The notes under the pieces are model-generated. The model saw only the letters and a program-made list of their open reading frames with translations, did no database searches and had not been told where the DNA came from. Made by a program: the position numbers and the translations under genes. DNA of 64,000 nucleotides from positions 1 to 64,000 of the forward strand of contig NZ_JAEMVB010000004.1 in assembly GCF_029215995.1 (NCBI RefSeq), in the 5' to 3' direction. Of this stretch, positions 34,961 through 44,022 are shown one piece after another. Every line of letters starts with the position of its first letter. Position 1 is the first letter of the stretch. The stretch comes from Sulfurimonas sp. SAG-AH-194-L11. GTDB lineage: Bacteria > Campylobacterota > Campylobacteria > Campylobacterales > Sulfurimonadaceae.

Positions 34961-36145
34961 TTATAATTTCATTTTGTGCTCAATACCGAGCGCTTCATAT
35001 ATTTCAAACATAATAAGTTCAACTGGAAGTGTCATACCACCAAAAACTCTTGGACCTTCATGAACAATACCACCATTAGGAATAGCAGCTTTTACTTCTG
35101 TACATAACCAACCAATGATATTGTGTTCAGGAACAATAACTGTTTTAGCAGTTTTTAATGCTTCACGAATTTCATCTCTTGGGAAAGGTCTAATTGCTCT
35201 TACTTTAACAAAACCAACACTTAGCCCATCTTCTTGAGCATATCTATGTGCCTCTCTAGCTTGAGCAGCTGCACAACCAGAAGCAAGAATCATAACATCA
35301 GAACCTGGATTTTGAACTTCAATTGGTCCACCAAGATACTCATAGATGTATTTCATTGCACGAGAGTTAGAATCCCAAATCTCTTGTTGCCATACTGAGT
35401 GAATTAAATAACTCATAAAGTTTGACTTTTGAACAGGAGCATCACGTTGGATTCTCGCTGGAGGAGTTTCATTGTCCATTGCTGGAACTGGTGAAGCTAC
35501 TGGATCAAATTCTTTGTACACTAAATCTTCTGACATCATGTTTACATAACCCTTAGCATGTGTTACGAAGAAACCTTCTGTAGCAACTGCAACTGGAATA
35601 TAAACGTCAACTTTCTCAGCAATAGCAAATGCTGCAAGTGTAAAGTCAAATGTATCTTGCTGATTTTCAGCATGTAACATAACTGCACCACAATGCATCA
35701 TATAAGCCATTTCTATATTATCAGGTTGAATTGATAATGGAGCATTAACAACACGAGTAAGAATTCCAAGTACTGCTGGAACTCTATGCCCTGGCCATGA
35801 AACAATCGCTTCTAAACCACGAAGTAAACCTGGTCCTGAAGTTGCTGTAAATAGACGAATACCAGCTCTTGATGCACCAGCAATTGCTGACATTGTACCA
35901 AGCTCTTCTTCTGCTCTATAATACTCTTTAATATGCCCTTGAGCAAATACATCACCAACTAGGTGCATTACTTCTGATTGTGGAGTAATAGGATACGCAA
36001 TTGCCATATCAACATTAGCTCTTTTAACAGCTTCTGCCATTGCTTGAGCACCTGTGATAAAGTGTTTCTCTCTTGGAGCCTCATGTAGAAGATGGTTCAT
36101 CTCTACTTGTTTTTTATTTAATACTGGTCTTGTGATTGCACTCAT
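34961..36145 (-). CDS. forA: 2-oxoacid:ferredoxin oxidoreductase alpha subunit (For-type operon)
   Basis: A 394-aa alpha chain with the pyrimidine-binding domain (AYPITPQSEVMHLVGD, ATSGPGLLRGLEAI with the glutamate and glycines of the PFOR N-domain) and the domain II end (VRAIRPFPRDEIREAL). It begins HEAPREKHFITGAQAM, closely like the alpha chain at 44608, so the two are paralogues. It follows forD by 12 bases. The order D-A-B-G-E, as I recall from the Hydrogenobacter 2-oxoglutarate enzyme, favours succinyl-CoA carboxylation, but a second pyruvate enzyme is possible. Confidence 0.9.
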   Translation of the reverse strand: MSAITRPVLNKKQVEMNHLLHEAPREKHFITGAQAMAEAVKRANVDMAIAYPITPQSEVMHLVGDVFAQGHIKEYYRAEEELGTMSAIAGASRAGIRLFTATSGPGLLRGLEAIVSWPGHRVPAVLGILTRVVNAPLSIQPDNIEMAYMMHCGAVMLHAENQQDTFDFTLAAFAIAEKVDVYIPVAVATEGFFVTHAKGYVNMMSEDLVYKEFDPVASPVPAMDNETPPARIQRDAPVQKSNFMSYLIHSVWQQEIWDSNSRAMKYIYEYLGGPIEVQNPGSDVMILASGCAAAQAREAHRYAQEDGLSVGFVKVRAIRPFPRDEIREALKTAKTVIVPEHNIIGWLCTEVKAAIPNGGIVHEGPRVFGGMTLPVELIMFEIYEALGIEHKMKL

Positions 36146-36157
36146 TTAATTTCTCCT

Positions 36158-36871
36158 TTATTCCGCATCAGTGATATGCTCACCCTTCTTTGTCATGATG
36201 AGACTTCTGTACTCACCATAATCAGCAGGTGATAATGTACTGTTGTCCTCTTTTGGTAAAGATGGATTTTCAGGTGGTAAAGTAGTTTCCCACTTAATGC
36301 CTAGTTTGTTTCTTTCTTCAATGATTATTTCTTTGAATTTAGTAATATCAGATGCATGTAAATCTCTAATAGATGCCATAGCTTCTTCATGTCCCATATA
36401 AGCACATAATGCAATAGTGTAACAACTAGTACCTGCACGAATCATTCTAAGTGTAAGGTTTGCATAGTGACAGTGAACTCCAACAAAGACACAAGCTTTG
36501 ATTTTGTTATCAAGGATTGTTAAGTTAGGGTGATTTGGGTTAATCTCAGCTTTAACATCAATCTTTGGATATTTAGGTCTGTAATCCGGCATTGGTATAA
36601 TTTTACAATTAGGAATTTCAGATGCAAGATCTAAAATAGCTGCAGATTTTTCTGCAACATCTTCTTTCCAATCCCACAGAACTTGAGGTCCAGGGAAAAT
36701 TGTTGGATTATCATTTGTAAGTAATGCAATTGCTGCATCTCTCATCGCCTCTTCTGGTGTTACAGTTTCTCCATAGAGTAAAGCTGAACCTTCTGGTGCA
36801 AGCTCAACTCCCATAGAAGGCGCGGACTGAGGCATATAACCTGCAGGTCCTACTGATATTTTTTTCGACAT
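36158..36871 (-). CDS. forD: D subunit of five-subunit 2-oxoacid oxidoreductase, long form (ForD-like)
   Basis: A 237-aa protein without iron-sulfur cysteine motifs. The core FPGPQVLWDW, IPMPDYRPKYPKIDVKAEINPNHPNL, VFVGVHCHYANLTLRMIRAG and MGHEEAMASIRDLH is shared with the shorter D subunit at 44023. I recall such proteins being named carbon monoxide dehydrogenase beta subunit family. It is longer than its paralogue, with extra sequence at both ends (about 25 residues N-terminal, 35 C-terminal). It opens the operon behind an AAGGAG site. Role inside the complex is not known to me. Confidence 0.8.
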   Translation of the reverse strand: MSKKISVGPAGYMPQSAPSMGVELAPEGSALLYGETVTPEEAMRDAAIALLTNDNPTIFPGPQVLWDWKEDVAEKSAAILDLASEIPNCKIIPMPDYRPKYPKIDVKAEINPNHPNLTILDNKIKACVFVGVHCHYANLTLRMIRAGTSCYTIALCAYMGHEEAMASIRDLHASDITKFKEIIIEERNKLGIKWETTLPPENPSLPKEDNSTLSPADYGEYRSLIMTKKGEHITDAE

Positions 36872-37549
36872 ATTTAACTCCTTATATTGTTAATGAAAAA
36901 GTTCTATAAAACACACTACGAAAGTGCATAAAACAGTTTAAATTCAGTCCCTAGTTATAAAATCTTAAAACTAGGTACAAAGCTCTTTAAAAGCATAGCA
37001 TTAGCTACTTTTTAAAAAAACTTGAATTTGTGCCTTATTGTATCGAAATAATCTTTAAATAGATTAAAATAATCCTTTAAATTTTCTCTTAAGAATATCA
37101 AGTATACTAAGTTTAGATTATAAATAAGAGAAAAATATTTATAATTTATAGGTTTATATATGGCTTATATCATAGGAAAACAGGGGTCTTGCAAGGGGTT
37201 ATTCCTATTTTTAGTGATAATAAGAGTTGCAACTATATAGAGAAGGAACTCTAATAATTTTGCTAACTCTAAATTGGCTTATTTGAGTATATTTGTTACA
37301 TTATTTCAGTCTAAAATACTCTAAATAATATCATTTGGGTATATTAGTTACACATTTATATCTAAGTATTGTGTTTACATTAATTTAACAAGCACTAGTG
37401 GCATTATTATTTGACTTTTAGTATAAAACATGTAAGCTTTTTATATGTAGTTATTGATGGTAAAGATTTTTTTATTTATTGGAAGTAGAAGTTAATGAGG
37501 GAATGTAAAGACTAAGAATTTCAAAGTCTTTACATCTTATTAGATTTGT
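36872..37549. other. 678-bp AT-rich region upstream of the for-type operon, no gene seen
   Basis: No supported coding sequence; a 26-codon ATG frame at about 37160 lacks a good ribosome site. The region probably holds the for promoter and a long leader. Visible structure: CCTAGTT/AACTAGG inverted repeat (36950-36975), ATAGGAA/TTCCTAT (37172-37208), and two copies of a motif like TATTTGTTACA (ATTTGTTACA at 37291-37300, a variant ATTAGTTACAC at about 37343-37353). ATTTGTTAC copies also occur ahead of porE. Confidence 0.5.
37503..37535. terminator. 11-bp hairpin after the dab operon
   Basis: ATGTAAAGACT pairs perfectly with AGTCTTTACAT across an 11-base loop, 15 bases beyond the stop of the 105-aa gene on the minus strand. 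The following T-run is poor, so termination may be partial and some for transcription may come from the dab operon. Confidence 0.55.
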
Positions 37550-37867
37550 TTAGTTTCCACCAGCATCTTTTGGTGGTTTTTCGCCAGCATCAAAGCCGAT
37601 TACAACACCACTTCTACTAACAAGCTCACTTGATGTCTCAACATCATCATCATCGTCTTCAGTAGGTCTAACAGTACTATGAATAATAATCTTATCATTA
37701 TAGTCGACAGCTTGAAAGTAATGAGTCATACAAAAATTTTGATTCATTAAACACTCTAAAACACGTGCTTTATTAATCATATCTTCTCTTGTCTCAAATT
37801 TCATATTATTTTTTATGTCACTTTTTAAAAAACAAGCACATTCTTTTTCAATTTCTATTGTATACAT
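37550..37867 (-). CDS. Hypothetical 105-aa protein, last gene of the dab operon
   Basis: A small soluble protein starting MYTIEIEKECACFLKSD, with two early cysteines (C10, C12), more at about 38 and 46, an acidic run (EDDDDDVE, about residues 71-78) and a flexible Gly/Pro C-terminus. No family is recognised. It starts 27 bases after dabA with a good AAGGAAAG site, so it is likely expressed with the carbon pump. It could be a regulator or assembly factor of DabA, but that is only from position. Confidence 0.7.
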   Translation of the reverse strand: MYTIEIEKECACFLKSDIKNNMKFETREDMINKARVLECLMNQNFCMTHYFQAVDYNDKIIIHSTVRPTEDDDDDVETSSELVSRSGVVIGFDAGEKPPKDAGGN

Positions 37868-37894
37868 TTTCTTTCCTTTTGTAATTGTATTGGG

Positions 37895-40768
37895 TTAAAA
37901 TTCTTTGATAATTTTAAAGTCACCATACTCATATGAGTAAACTTTTTTAGCTTTTTTATCAATTATTATTGGACGAATCCATTCATTCAGTATAAACTCT
38001 TTTGCTACTGAGTTCTCTACAGCTTTTCCTACGGTTTCTAAAGGTGCTTCCATATAGGTAAGAAGTCTTATTGGTTCATGGTAGGCCTCGCCTTCTAAAA
38101 GTACTGACTGTGTAGGAAGACCTATTTTTAGATCACTATAGTTACCATTAAAGACACCAATTTTCGAGACGACATTATGATAAACCTTTGAACCCGCACC
38201 ATAAATAGTATTATCTACAGTAGAAAAGTAGTGTTCAAGATTTATCCATTCACCTACCACTAGTGGTCCGTTAAAAATTCGTGTAAGTATATCAGAATTT
38301 TCATTATCTAGCTTATGGTCATATGAGTGTAAAAAAAGTCTATTTCCAAATGACATATGTTTTATGGACTCTCTTGGACCTGCAAATACACCCATATTTC
38401 CTGCTAATCCCCATTCTGGTCTTGTTTCTGACCAGTCCATAGACTTAATCATAATATCATTTTCATTATTAGTGTATGGTAATTGCTTAATTCTTTCACA
38501 ACGTGCAATAGAAGAAGCTTTTTTAAACTCTTTCATTACTATAGAAAATCTTTGTTTCTCTTTGTAGTTTAAAATATCTGTATCGTAAAACTCTATCTCA
38601 TCTGTTGATGTTATATGAAGTGTTGGCATAAATTTTACATCATCAGGGATAATGATACCTTTTTTTGCTATTTCTTCTCTTACATCTTGAGAGTTTCCTA
38701 TCATACAGAGTGCTCTGTTATTAGGAAGACTACTACTACCTCCACATGCACCACAGTCAAGTGCAGATTCAAAAGGATTGTTGTCTGAAACACTCATGTG
38801 TCCTGATAAAATCACAAACTCAGGAAAATTGTCTACTTGACCTATCATTGTTAAGTAGTTGTATAAATACTCTACTTTTTCTTCTAGTGTAAACCCAACT
38901 TTAGATAATTTTTGTTTTTGAAATTTATAATCATCGACTGAAATATTGTAGTTTTCTTTTAATTTAGTTAAGAGTTCAGAAGGTACTTCTACAGAAAGAT
39001 TTCCATCTAAAATTAGATGGTCTCTTATAGCTTGAATATCCTTTGTTGAATACTTTTTAGAACTATTACTTAGAAGTGCTTCACTTATAATGTGAATATG
39101 CAATTTATTAACATACATCTCTATCTCTTCATTAGAGAGTTTATCCATTGTGTAAGTAGTTTTAGGTTTTTTAGCTTTAAAGTTAGAAAAGAATTTATTT
39201 GTTTTTTGTGGTAAAAATGTTTTTCCAAAAAGATTTATACCAAATATCCAACCAATCGCTTCAACCATTATATAAGGAGTATAAGGATTGTTTTTTAGAT
39301 CACTAATAACTTTTTTAGTAGTTTTGTTAATGGTTTTTTTAGCTTTATACTCTTCATCAGACTCAACAGCTAATTCAAAAACTATATTTCCTGGTGTTAA
39401 AACTGCTGGACAAAGTATCTGTTCATGTGCTTTGTCAAACTCCACAAAAGCGATAGGGAAGCCTAAAAAACCTCCAGCACCATATGTTGTATAGTTTCCA
39501 CTACTCTCAATAGCCCGTCTCATAGTTTCTGATCTTACATCTAAACATAAGGTGGCAGATGCAAGTGCTCTTTCTTGTTGGGGTGCTTCGCCTAAGTCCA
39601 TTTCATTTATAAAAGATTGAATATAAGTATCTTCAAGTGACTTCATCCATATATATCCCTCTTCTTCTCTGAGTACTTCCATAATTTTGGCAAGTTCTAC
39701 AAGAGGTATATCACTGTTTTTTAGTATGTCACTTGAAAGATGAACCTGTTTAGCATCAAGATGAAGCTCTTCTTGTACATATCTTTCTAAAATATCCTCA
39801 TAGTTATCAGAATCTTCCATAGCATCTATGTATTTTCCAGGTAAGTTATATTTAAATTTAATCATTTTAAGTATAACAAATGCTGCATTTTCTAAAGAAT
39901 AATCATGCAAAAGATCAAAATTATTAATTTTTCTATGCTGTAAGTATGCTAATTCATAATAGAGTCTAATCGCCATATAATCCATAAGAGAAGAGGGATA
40001 CTTCTGCTGTGAATAATATTCAGGATCTTCAGAACGGTACTTAATAAAACCTGCCCAACCATGTAGTTTTAAAATATGTGTTAAAAGGTATCTCTCTTTA
40101 TTCTTTACATGAAGTTTTTCTAATGCTTCTTCTACAAAAGTTGTAGAGTCATATGCATACTCAAAGTCTTCGTAAAGTTTGAAAGTTTCGAACATTCCGA
40201 ACTCTCTATTTGGCATAGATATAGTGGTTTGCTCTTCATCTAAAAAACGTGAGATATACTCTATGATACTTTTTTCAATAACCTCTTTGTCATCACGATA
40301 AAAAAGAATATCATTAATCTCATAAAGTGTCATATGTTTTGTTATCTGTTTTAACCATCTTTCTTTATTATGGTACGAAAATTGATCATCAAGATATGCT
40401 ATTAAATCTTCGTCAACTTCATGATCCTTCGAATCGGCACAACTTCTAAGGTGATTCCATTGTGGGTTTACTTCTATAAGGCACTTCATCGCCAAATCGT
40501 AATACTCTTCAAGCCCATCAACTTCTAGAATTTTTTTAAGATTTTCTTCTAAAATGTCGTGAGATATTTTTCCTTCATTATAGAATTTTAAATAATAAGA
40601 TGGCTCCATATAAACCTTGCCACCATATATTTTTTTTGCTTTATTGACACCATCCCTAAAAGATAGATGTTCAAAACCTTTTAAAGGATTGTGGTGAATA
40701 AATGATCCAATAGGCCAGTAGTGTGGAATATTATTCTTAATTGCATCAAGTTTTTTCGCTATGCCCAT
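37895..40768 (-). CDS. dabA: DabA, beta-carbonic-anhydrase-like subunit of an inorganic carbon pump (DUF2309)
   Basis: A 957-aa DUF2309 protein. The predicted zinc-active site has C408 and D410 (LCLDVRSETMRRAIESSG), H657 (LSGHMSVSDN) and C672 (LDCGACGG), matching the Cys/Asp, His, Cys arrangement reported for DabA. In the known system DabA and the membrane protein DabB use cation flow to turn CO2 into bicarbonate directionally and build an internal carbon pool. The start overlaps the end of the membrane gene upstream by 10 bases. In this window it lies between two CO2-using 2-oxoacid synthases, so its carbon probably feeds the reverse TCA cycle. Confidence 0.93.
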   Translation of the reverse strand: MGIAKKLDAIKNNIPHYWPIGSFIHHNPLKGFEHLSFRDGVNKAKKIYGGKVYMEPSYYLKFYNEGKISHDILEENLKKILEVDGLEEYYDLAMKCLIEVNPQWNHLRSCADSKDHEVDEDLIAYLDDQFSYHNKERWLKQITKHMTLYEINDILFYRDDKEVIEKSIIEYISRFLDEEQTTISMPNREFGMFETFKLYEDFEYAYDSTTFVEEALEKLHVKNKERYLLTHILKLHGWAGFIKYRSEDPEYYSQQKYPSSLMDYMAIRLYYELAYLQHRKINNFDLLHDYSLENAAFVILKMIKFKYNLPGKYIDAMEDSDNYEDILERYVQEELHLDAKQVHLSSDILKNSDIPLVELAKIMEVLREEEGYIWMKSLEDTYIQSFINEMDLGEAPQQERALASATLCLDVRSETMRRAIESSGNYTTYGAGGFLGFPIAFVEFDKAHEQILCPAVLTPGNIVFELAVESDEEYKAKKTINKTTKKVISDLKNNPYTPYIMVEAIGWIFGINLFGKTFLPQKTNKFFSNFKAKKPKTTYTMDKLSNEEIEMYVNKLHIHIISEALLSNSSKKYSTKDIQAIRDHLILDGNLSVEVPSELLTKLKENYNISVDDYKFQKQKLSKVGFTLEEKVEYLYNYLTMIGQVDNFPEFVILSGHMSVSDNNPFESALDCGACGGSSSLPNNRALCMIGNSQDVREEIAKKGIIIPDDVKFMPTLHITSTDEIEFYDTDILNYKEKQRFSIVMKEFKKASSIARCERIKQLPYTNNENDIMIKSMDWSETRPEWGLAGNMGVFAGPRESIKHMSFGNRLFLHSYDHKLDNENSDILTRIFNGPLVVGEWINLEHYFSTVDNTIYGAGSKVYHNVVSKIGVFNGNYSDLKIGLPTQSVLLEGEAYHEPIRLLTYMEAPLETVGKAVENSVAKEFILNEWIRPIIIDKKAKKVYSYEYGDFKIIKEF

Positions 40769-41514
40769 GTTAGTATCTCCTTAACCCCATAAATACTTAA
40801 TAGCACGAGTGAAACTATTATGGTAAAATGAGTAATTTTTTCTTTAAAATTTAAATCAACATAATGTATGTTCGGATTTTTTTTCCCAAATATTGACTTC
40901 TCTAACACACGCATGGAAACTAGAAAATTTCCAGCATAAAGAGTAATAACTATAACTAGCCATAAAGCATTTGCTTCGCTATTAAAAATATGTGTTAAAA
41001 AAAACAGAGAGTTTGGTAGTGGTGGGTAGAGTCCTATAGTTATGAGATACACTGTGATATGGATTCCTATTAAGGGAGTCGCTAATGTAATTCCTCTAAC
41101 ATAAAGATAGTTTGCACTTCCATAATGTTTTTCATAGAAACTAGCGATAGCATAAATACCAAGAAGCGATACCAGTAGTGATAAACTATAGAATGCACCA
41201 TGTTCTTCAAAGAGGATGAAAAAAGGTGCATTCATAAAGATAAAATAATATCCTAGTTTATAAAAGTTTGTTGTTTGTGTTGCACGATATATAGAATATA
41301 AAGCAGTGAAAAATGAGACAAGAACAAAAGAAGTCATATACTCTCTATCAGTAAAGAAAGAGATAATTACTCCAGTTAGTAAAAGAAATCCACTCACAAT
41401 AAAGATAGATTTTGCACTAAAACTATCACTTTTTTCTAAAAGAATAAAATATGGTACACCACCAGAAAGGAGTAAAAATACAATATTTAAAAATACAATA
41501 TTATCAGTAATCAT
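40759..41514 (-). CDS. Membrane protein between dabB and dabA, antiporter-like (provisional DabX)
   Basis: A 251-aa hydrophobic protein with about eight helices. Its end, GLYPPLPNSLFFLTHIF followed by a long helix and LRxLEKSIFGKK, resembles the C-terminal part of NuoM/NuoN-type proton-pumping subunits, but the N-terminal antiporter core motifs are absent. It overlaps dabB by four bases (ATGA) and dabA by ten, so all three should be made in step. I do not recall a third gene in the described DabAB operons. A subunit that completes or tunes the cation channel is the best guess; a split-off piece of DabB is the main alternative. Confidence 0.75.
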   Translation of the reverse strand: MITDNIVFLNIVFLLLSGGVPYFILLEKSDSFSAKSIFIVSGFLLLTGVIISFFTDREYMTSFVLVSFFTALYSIYRATQTTNFYKLGYYFIFMNAPFFILFEEHGAFYSLSLLVSLLGIYAIASFYEKHYGSANYLYVRGITLATPLIGIHITVYLITIGLYPPLPNSLFFLTHIFNSEANALWLVIVITLYAGNFLVSMRVLEKSIFGKKNPNIHYVDLNFKEKITHFTIIVSLVLLSIYGVKEILTWA

Positions 41515-43118
41515 AGTTTTCCTTTTTTAGAACTATTAAATATTTCAAAATAGTATCCTTCTTTTACAAGTAGTTTATAAAATGACCATTTTGATTTAGT
41601 TGATTTTTCTTTATTTGCTGGTAGTGTGATAAAATGCTGTTTGTATATAAATAGCCAGCCTACAATCATTACAAGAGATAATACAAGTAATGCACTCACT
41701 AAAGTTACATTGAGTGTTGCAGCTTTATAAAAGAGTAGAGAGTCATGACCATAAAGGAAATGTTCAAGAGAAAGACCAATAAACTCATAGCTAAAGAGTA
41801 CTATAATAAAAGAACTTATTATTCCAAAGATTGCTTTGATTGAATCAAATTTAGATACCTTGAAAAAAGATAGAAAAAGCTGTGTTCCTGTAAGCCAAGC
41901 AAAGGCTAAAATAACGATTGCAGCATTAAATTCAAAAAACTCTGGTGCAAGTATCATTTTTATACCAATAAATACAACTACAGGTACAATTGTAAAAAGT
42001 GCTATAAGTTTAAATGTTTTGCTACTTTTATATTTTGTGTTCTCCTCTAGAAATGTCTTATGTGAAAGACGTTCTGGAATATTTGGATCTTTTCTTGCAT
42101 ACTTTATAATACTACCTGACTCTAAGAAGAGCGAAGCTTTGAAAATTCCATGAACTATGAGGTGATAGATTGCAAGACTAAAAGCACCTAAACCTATCTC
42201 CATAATCATGTAGCCCATTTGACCTACAGTTGAGTAACCAAGAGAGCGTTTAATGTCTGATACAACAAGCATAAGCATAGAAGCGAAAATTGCGGTAAAA
42301 AGACCAATAACAAAAGCGATATTTAAAACCATAGGTGTAAGTATAAGTAAATAAGCCATTTTATTAAGTAAGATTCCTCCAACATTTACAACACCTGCAT
42401 GCATTAAACCTGACACTGGAGTAGGGGCTTCGGATGTATAAGGTAGCCATATGTGAAAAGGAACAATAGCTGACTTCATCATAGCGGCTAATAGATAGAG
42501 TAAACCTACTGTGAGTACCATTGGGTCGGTAACTGGACTTTGCGACATTACTAACCATTTTTCTTTGAGCACTAATAAATCAAAACTTCCAAAAGTTTGG
42601 TATGTTAATATAACTGCAAGTAGAAAAACGAAGTCAGCACCTTTATGAATATACATAGTCCATCTTGCATTCTTTACGGCAGTTTTAGAACCTACATTAA
42701 AAGAAACAAGAAGATATAAACCAACACTCATAAGTTGCCATGCTAAAGCAAGTACAATAAGATTATTACTCATAACAAGTAAATAGATAGAAGCAAAAAT
42801 AAAGTTTAAAAGTATAAAAAATCTTCTATAACCTGCTTCATCCCACATATACTTTGTTGCATATTTTCGTATAACTAAACCAAGTATCGCTACGTATGGA
42901 ACAAGAATAGCTGAGAGTTCATTGTAAACAAGTAAACCATTGAATCCAACTATTTGTGCATCATTACTGATTACATAGTATGTACCATATAATGCAAGTA
43001 AGGCTATCATACTTGATAGAATTATGCTTACCTTTGGTATGAGCTCTTTTTTCCTGATAAAAAATAACAAAAATGCTATTAATATGGGTATACCCGGAAT
43101 GAGTAATATTATTTTTTC
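41511..43118 (-). CDS. dabB: DabB, NuoL/ND5-like membrane subunit of the inorganic carbon pump (GTG start)
   Basis: A membrane subunit of the proton_antipo_M family. PLNAR-like core: ALAWQLMSVGLYLLVSF, KGADFVFLLA, AMMKSAIVPFHIWLPYTSEAPTPVSGLMHAGVVNVGG and SDIKRSLGYSTVGQMGYM, with the conserved Lys and the charged helix-break residues. I choose GTG at 43118 because AGGAG lies 5-6 bases upstream and the protein then starts in the first helix; an ATG 45 bases earlier has no ribosome site. The 535-residue length suits DabB. It should carry the cation flow that powers DabA. Confidence 0.9.
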   Translation of the reverse strand, partial: EKIILLIPGIPILIAFLLFFIRKKELIPKVSIILSSMIALLALYGTYYVISNDAQIVGFNGLLVYNELSAILVPYVAILGLVIRKYATKYMWDEAGYRRFFILLNFIFASIYLLVMSNNLIVLALAWQLMSVGLYLLVSFNVGSKTAVKNARWTMYIHKGADFVFLLAVILTYQTFGSFDLLVLKEKWLVMSQSPVTDPMVLTVGLLYLLAAMMKSAIVPFHIWLPYTSEAPTPVSGLMHAGVVNVGGILLNKMAYLLILTPMVLNIAFVIGLFTAIFASMLMLVVSDIKRSLGYSTVGQMGYMIMEIGLGAFSLAIYHLIVHGIFKASLFLESGSIIKYARKDPNIPERLSHKTFLEENTKYKSSKTFKLIALFTIVPVVVFIGIKMILAPEFFEFNAAIVILAFAWLTGTQLFLSFFKVSKFDSIKAIFGIISSFIIVLFSYEFIGLSLEHFLYGHDSLLFYKAATLNVTLVSALLVLSLVMIVGWLFIYKQHFITLPANKEKSTKSKWSFYKLLVKEGYYFEIFNSSKKGKL

Positions 43119-43659
43119 CACTGTAACTCCTGAAGTAATTAAATAGTATGAGACTTTTAGCATTTATATTTTTAAGCCAAGTTAAATATATAAATGAAAT
43201 GTTTATAGTAAAGCTGAAATTTAGTGATTATATTACTAAACTACATATATATACATAACGATAGACTAGTGTTAAAGGTGTAAAAAGTTACACTATTTGT
43301 TACATAAAGATAAATTCTTTATCATTTGTTACCCTTTGTAGCATAAGAAAGTTTGGCCCCAAAACATTATTTATGCTATTTTGTTAAATAGCCCATAAAG
43401 TCGCTATTACATTAGGTAAAATCTCCACGAAATAGATAAAATAAGATTTTAATCCATTAAATTAAAGAGAAATAAAAGGTTATTTGAGTAAAGTGCTATT
43501 CGAGAAACATAAATTATAGTTGATAGAAATGTATTGCAAATACTTTGAGATGTCAGTTTAAAGACATTTGATGGTTTTTTTAATGCTACATGCTATTGTT
43601 GGCTTTTAGTAAAATAGAAGCTGATACCAATGTTTAAGTCATCATTAAGGAGTAAATAA
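43119..43659. other. 541-bp divergent control region between dabB and porE, no gene seen
   Basis: No supported open frame. It must hold promoters for both the dab operon (minus) and the por operon (plus). It contains the GTGTAA-N4-TTACAC palindrome (43278-43293) and two ATTTGTTAC repeats (43295-43303 and 43324-43332). An AAGGAG ribosome site precedes porE. I saw no sigma-54 GG-N10-GC element. Confidence 0.55.
43278..43293. promoter_or_regulatory. Perfect palindrome GTGTAA-N4-TTACAC, candidate operator
   Basis: Six-base arms with a four-base spacer, the geometry of Crp/Fnr-family sites, though the sequence is not the Fnr consensus TTGAT-N4-ATCAA. It lies about 160 bases from the dabB start and 370 from porE. 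An ATTTGTTACAT copy begins two bases after it. Regulator unknown. Confidence 0.45.
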
Positions 43660-43884
43660 ATGTATTATGTAGCAAAAGTTAATTCTGATATGTGTGCTGA
43701 GTATAAATGCAACACATGTACTTTATATTGTCCAGAGGCTAATACGCTAATGTTCAATAAAGATGGAAATACATCTTGGGTAGACGAAGATAGATGTAAG
43801 GGTTGTGCACTTTGTGTGTATGTATGTACTGATATGCTTGATCGTAATTGTATTACGATGGAAATGGCTGGTCACGAAGCGTAG
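43660..43884 (+). CDS. porE: Ferredoxin-type E subunit (PorE-like), identical in protein to the copy at 33091
   Basis: The 74-aa product has the same two [4Fe-4S] cysteine sets (C12/17/20/24 and C46/49/52/56) and is identical residue for residue to the E protein of the other operon. Comparing codons I count 23 changed codons (24 bases), all silent. Here the gene comes first, in order E-D-A-B-G, which I recall for the Hydrogenobacter pyruvate enzyme. A 138-base gap separates it from porD, so it could also be expressed alone. AAGGAG precedes the ATG. Confidence 0.88.
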   Translation: MYYVAKVNSDMCAEYKCNTCTLYCPEANTLMFNKDGNTSWVDEDRCKGCALCVYVCTDMLDRNCITMEMAGHEA

Positions 43885-44022
43885 ATCCAGCAGAGTTGTA
43901 CACGTAGTGTATATGTATAGATTTCTTATCTTAGTGTAAACTTTGATTAGAAAGCTAAATACAAATAAAATAAATCTATAGTTAATATTTAATTATAATG
44001 TAAAAAATTTATAGGAGAACTT

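Noticed and set aside
37159-37239. 26-codon frame MAYIIGKQGS... upstream of forD
   Set aside because: Poor ribosome site, no helix or conserved feature, and it is oriented against the operon; treated as noncoding.
43355-43380. Possible sigma-54 promoter (TTTGGCC ... ATGCT)
   Set aside because: The GG to GC spacing is about 18 bases instead of 10, so it does not fit the sigma-54 pattern.
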